Shown one piece after another: positions 61,351-64,000 of a DNA stretch of 64,000 nt. The notes under the pieces were generated by a model. It did not search any database and was not told the DNA's origin. It saw only the letters and a list, made by a program, of their open reading frames with translations. Positions within the stretch are counted from its first letter, which is position 1. Every line of letters starts with the position of its first letter. The translations under genes were made by a program, and so were the position numbers. This stretch comes from Hyperoplus lanceolatus. Its lineage: Eukaryota > Chordata > Actinopteri > Uranoscopiformes > Ammodytidae. The stretch lies in NCBI GenBank assembly GCA_026929865.2, contig CM049403.1, positions 30,921,001 to 30,985,000 of the forward strand. Reading direction: 5' to 3'.

Positions 61351-62480
61351 TTGTGATCTGTAAATTCATCTAGCCCACATTGTATGAGACTGATTTAAAT
61401 TAATTGGGTATCATTTCCCCTTTTTAAGCCCTATTAGGGCCCAATGGAGTGCAAAGCTGCTTTTCTTGACCTAAGAAATCTGTTTGTGTCATGAACCTGT
61501 GTTGAGGTGTCCTAATTTAACCTGGCTACTGTACACACAGATCTGAAGTAGGAGGTGGAGCTGTGTTGCTGCGGGCCAAGGGATAGAAGCACAGACCAGA
61601 CAAATAGAGTAATAAGGCATCTTGGATAACTTGTCCCTCACTTGTCCCTAAAAAAAAACAATATAACTTAACTTAAAGGACAAAGTTATTTTTTTATTAT
61701 AATGTTGCCGGTTTGAACATTGTCTTTTAAGTTGCTTTATTTGTCAATTAACACAAGGCTACATTGAAATTTGTCTATTCACATATCCCATCTGAAGCCA
61801 CCACACTCCAGAAGGGGTCCTTGCCCAGGGTCAGCCATTGTACAGCAGCCCTGGTACAGTGCCATGGTTGTACCTTGCTCAAGAGATAGTGAATGGTGGT
61901 GTAATACACAACTATTCTTACAACTAACACCCTCCTGTCCGACGCCGGGGTTAGAACCAGCAACGTTATAGTTACGCCTAGTGTCAGCTATCTATCCACT
62001 TTCCTATACCAGATAATTGTTTCTTTGTTCTACTAACCATCAGACACAACATGCAGGATCACAGTTTTGGAGCGGCTTACTAAGCAGTTTTGGTGTTACT
62101 GATTTGGGGATGTCCAGAGACGTGCGGAAGAGATTAAGTGCGATGTAATGCCAAAAACACATGCAATTTTGCACAAGTTTTTAGGATGACATATGAGTTA
62201 GGTTATATATGTAATGGAGAGAATTGTAAATACATTCTCACCTTGGGAAAATCAAGAGGTTTGCCAGCCATTTGCTACTGGTGACCCAGAAAATTGGCTA
62301 CTTATTTTACTCGACAAAAAGGTTAAGCAGTATAAAAAAAAGGATTATAATTTTCAAGAAACTTGTAAAATAAACTTGTAAATGTCTAATTTCTCAATCA
62401 TAACTGTCACATAAAGGATTTAATCACCCCAAATGTAATGTTTTACAGTGACAGAGAGAAGGGTAGAAAGAAGATACAGT
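61351..62480. other. Unassigned sequence with a possible SINE remnant
   Basis: Between 61795 and 61990, GGTCCTTGCCCAGGGTCAGC and GTCCGACGCCGGGGTTAGAACCAGC (shortened here: GCCGGGGTTAGAACC) resemble a reversed tRNA-derived B box and the common fish repeat with CTTGCCCAAGG. That is weak. I see no gene in the rest. Confidence 0.3.
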
Positions 62481-62489
62481 GATATACGG

Positions 62490-62669
62490 GGGCGCCCTTA
62501 GCTCAGTTGGTAGTGCGTCCCCCCCCCGTGGGCCTCGGCCAGCAGCGGACCCGGGTTCGATTCCGGCCCGCAGTCGTTCTCTGCATGTCACTCCCCTCAC
62601 TGCCCCATTTCAACTCTGTCTCTACACTATCAATAAAGCATAAAAATGTCAAAAAAAGATTTTAAAAAA
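62490..62669 (+). mobile_element. tRNA-derived SINE with intact target duplication
   Basis: The head has a Pol III A box (TTAGCTCAGTTGG near 62498) and B box (GGGTTCGATTCC near 62552), then an unrelated body with CTCTGCATGTCACTCCCCTC and an A-rich tail with CAATAAAGCATAAAAATG. An 18-bp direct repeat, AGATACAGTGATATACGG, flanks it at 62472-62489 and 62671-62688. The long duplication and A-rich tail show L1-type retroposition, so this is a SINE insertion and not a tRNA gene. Confidence 0.85.
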
Positions 62670-62844
62670 AAGATACAGTGATATACGGAACACTACATAG
62701 GCTTGAAGAAGAGTGAGTATGTGTGTGTACTTGTACATACATTGTTGTAACATCGTTCTAGATTCCAACCATCGGAGTGAGGACATTTTGTGAAGTGAGG
62801 ACATTTTGGCTGGTCCTCACTTCTTTAAAGGGCTGTTTGAGGGT

Positions 62845-62990
62845 TAAGACCTGGGGCCTCATTTATAAAGCTTGCTGCGCACAAGAACCTTGCGTACACA
62901 GGCAGATACGTGCTGTTAAATGTGCGGTGGCAAAACGGAGAAGTATGCGTATTTCCACGGCAACTTTCAACCATGCGTAGAGCCCCAACG
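62845..62990. mobile_element. hAT-like terminus (GGGGCCTCATTTATAAA)
   Basis: GGGGCCTCATTTATAAAGCT followed by GCGCACAAGAACCTTGCGTA matches a terminus that is common in fish non-autonomous hAT elements. The other end was not found. Confidence 0.45.
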
Positions 62991-63185
62991 CGACTCAGGG
63001 AATCAGCGACACTCAATGGCAACACCACAAAAAGAAGCTCAGTCATCAGAAAAACACACAATAGAAGTTTAAACTATAATATGATGTTGGAAATGTGTGG
63101 ATCTCAAGGAAGGGAAAAAATACTCAGGAATAGACTATAGGCTAATGCATTATTTATTTTCTATCAACACATTTTATATATATAT

Positions 63186-63300
63186 ATTAGGGCTGTCAAA
63201 CGATTAAAATTTTTAATCAGATTAATCACAGGATTCTGTGGATTAATCACGCTTAATCACGATTAATTTTAACATTCGAAATATGCTCGAAAAATTTGAA
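63186..63300. mobile_element. hAT-like terminus (TTAATC-rich)
   Basis: TAGGGCTGTCAAACGATTAA followed by repeated TTAATCACG words is a common transposon terminus in vertebrates. Only one end is visible. A GT/GC microsatellite follows at about 63583-63615. Confidence 0.5.
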
Positions 63301-63680
63301 TTTTCTCATTATATTGTTGTATGAACGGAAAGATAAATGACAGAAGGTGGATATGTACATTTAAAATTAGTATGTTTATTAATTGAAAATCCAAATGATG
63401 GTTTTAATACTGAAAATAAATTTAAATCAAACTCAAATATATAGGCCTACCTACCAAACCATAATTCAATTGGTCTGTCTCTTTACTATGTCTTTGGGCA
63501 AATATAGAATAGGCTATAGAATGGCATTTATTTGGTGAATCTATAGATTGTGCATTCTTGAATACAACTTGATTACAGTCAAGTGTGTGTTGGTGTGTGT
63601 GCGCGTGCGTGCGTTTGTACGCGCGACCACGTCCTAGGAGACTGTTCCTGTGTGCCAGGAAGCCGACGTTATGTTGATAG

Positions 63681-63823
63681 CCTCGTTCGACTTGTCGCCG
63701 TCTTGCTCAGACCTGCGCAACTATGACGCCCGTCTTGCTGAGCGCACAACAAAAATGCTGTGCGCTCAGCAAGCCGAGCGTCATAGTTGCGCAGGTCTCA
63801 AGACGGTGACATCTCAAACGAGG
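63681..63823. repeat. Long imperfect hairpin
   Basis: CCTCGTT at 63681 pairs with AACGAGG at 63823, and the arms stay complementary through CAGACCTGCGCAACTATGAC / its complement to the centre around 63751-63760 (CTGAGCGCACA, loop, TGTGCGCTCAG). Arm length is about 65 bases with few interruptions. Probably a foldback element. Confidence 0.75.
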
Positions 63824-64000
63824 CTGATGTCTACTCACACACACCTCTGAAAACTGCAGACGTTTGTGTCCTCGCTGGCTCTGAACCGAGCGGACAATGT
63901 TTCTCCTCCTGTTGCTTCGACATCAACTGTACCCCACGGCAGTTGATTTTATATACTATCTATGCCCCCGACACAGACGTGACCGTTAGCAGTTTAAAAC

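Noticed and set aside
62490-62570. A functional tRNA gene
   Set aside because: The A and B boxes are present, but the anticodon region is a run of C's, the acceptor stem does not close, and the unit continues into a SINE body with tail and target duplication.

Overview
The window looks like teleost fish nuclear DNA. It is AT-rich, its genes are split by GT-AG introns, and it carries fish-type repeats: a tRNA-derived SINE, LINE 3' ends, hAT/Harbinger/piggyBac-like non-autonomous elements and long (GATA)n tracts. I cannot name the species. No bacterial features, CRISPR arrays or functional tRNA/rRNA genes were seen.

The coding content is one small family of secreted or cell-surface zona pellucida (ZP) domain glycoproteins of the uromodulin/GP2/alpha-tectorin-like type, in four copies plus fragments. 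Gene 1 (+, 5685-21911) is the full-length member. I assembled it exon by exon as a signal peptide, one mini-exon, a NIDO domain (four exons), a C8 domain, a run of 20 mini-exons (15, 24 or 27 nt, each carrying Pro-Gln-Thr-Thr), an EGF-like exon, and a five-exon ZP module with a polybasic cleavage site and a hydrophobic, GPI-type C-terminus. The result is about 845 codons with every junction in frame. Genes 2, 3 and 4 (-, 28020-30427, 38582-42063, 48916-52328) share the signal peptide, EGF-like and ZP exons. They lack NIDO and C8, keep only one or two mini-exons, and all stop before the hydrophobic tail. Genes 3 and 4 have also lost the normal acceptor of the EGF-like exon.

Layout: 1-5 kb holds repeats and upstream flank; 5.1-21.9 kb is gene 1, with its mini-exon array at 9.0-19.6 kb. 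The array is five higher-order units (alternately four and three exons), each with the same 479-bp transposon in one intron, plus later insertions. 21.9-28 kb is a convergent, partly palindromic intergenic region with two transposon insertions. 28-31 kb is gene 2. 32.5-33.5 kb holds two truncated copies fused head to head, one of them split by a TA-flanked element. 33.5-38.5 kb is a second 3' flank, 38.6-42.5 kb gene 3, 43-48.9 kb flank and repeats, and 48.9-52.7 kb gene 4. Genes 3 and 4 sit in a tandem duplication of roughly 10.3 kb. 53-61 kb holds upstream-flank copies, GATA repeats and remnants of further copies; 61-64 kb holds transposon debris, a SINE and a long hairpin.

The most unusual observation is the mini-exon array. 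Each unit is a multiple of three, phase 1 on both sides, and every possible junction codon is Ala, Thr, Ser or Gly. Any number or order of these exons could therefore be spliced without breaking the frame, which would make the length of a Thr-rich, mucin-like stalk adjustable by duplication or splicing. The same mini-exon and intron sequences flank NIDO-C8, so recombination between them can explain the short forms in genes 2-4.
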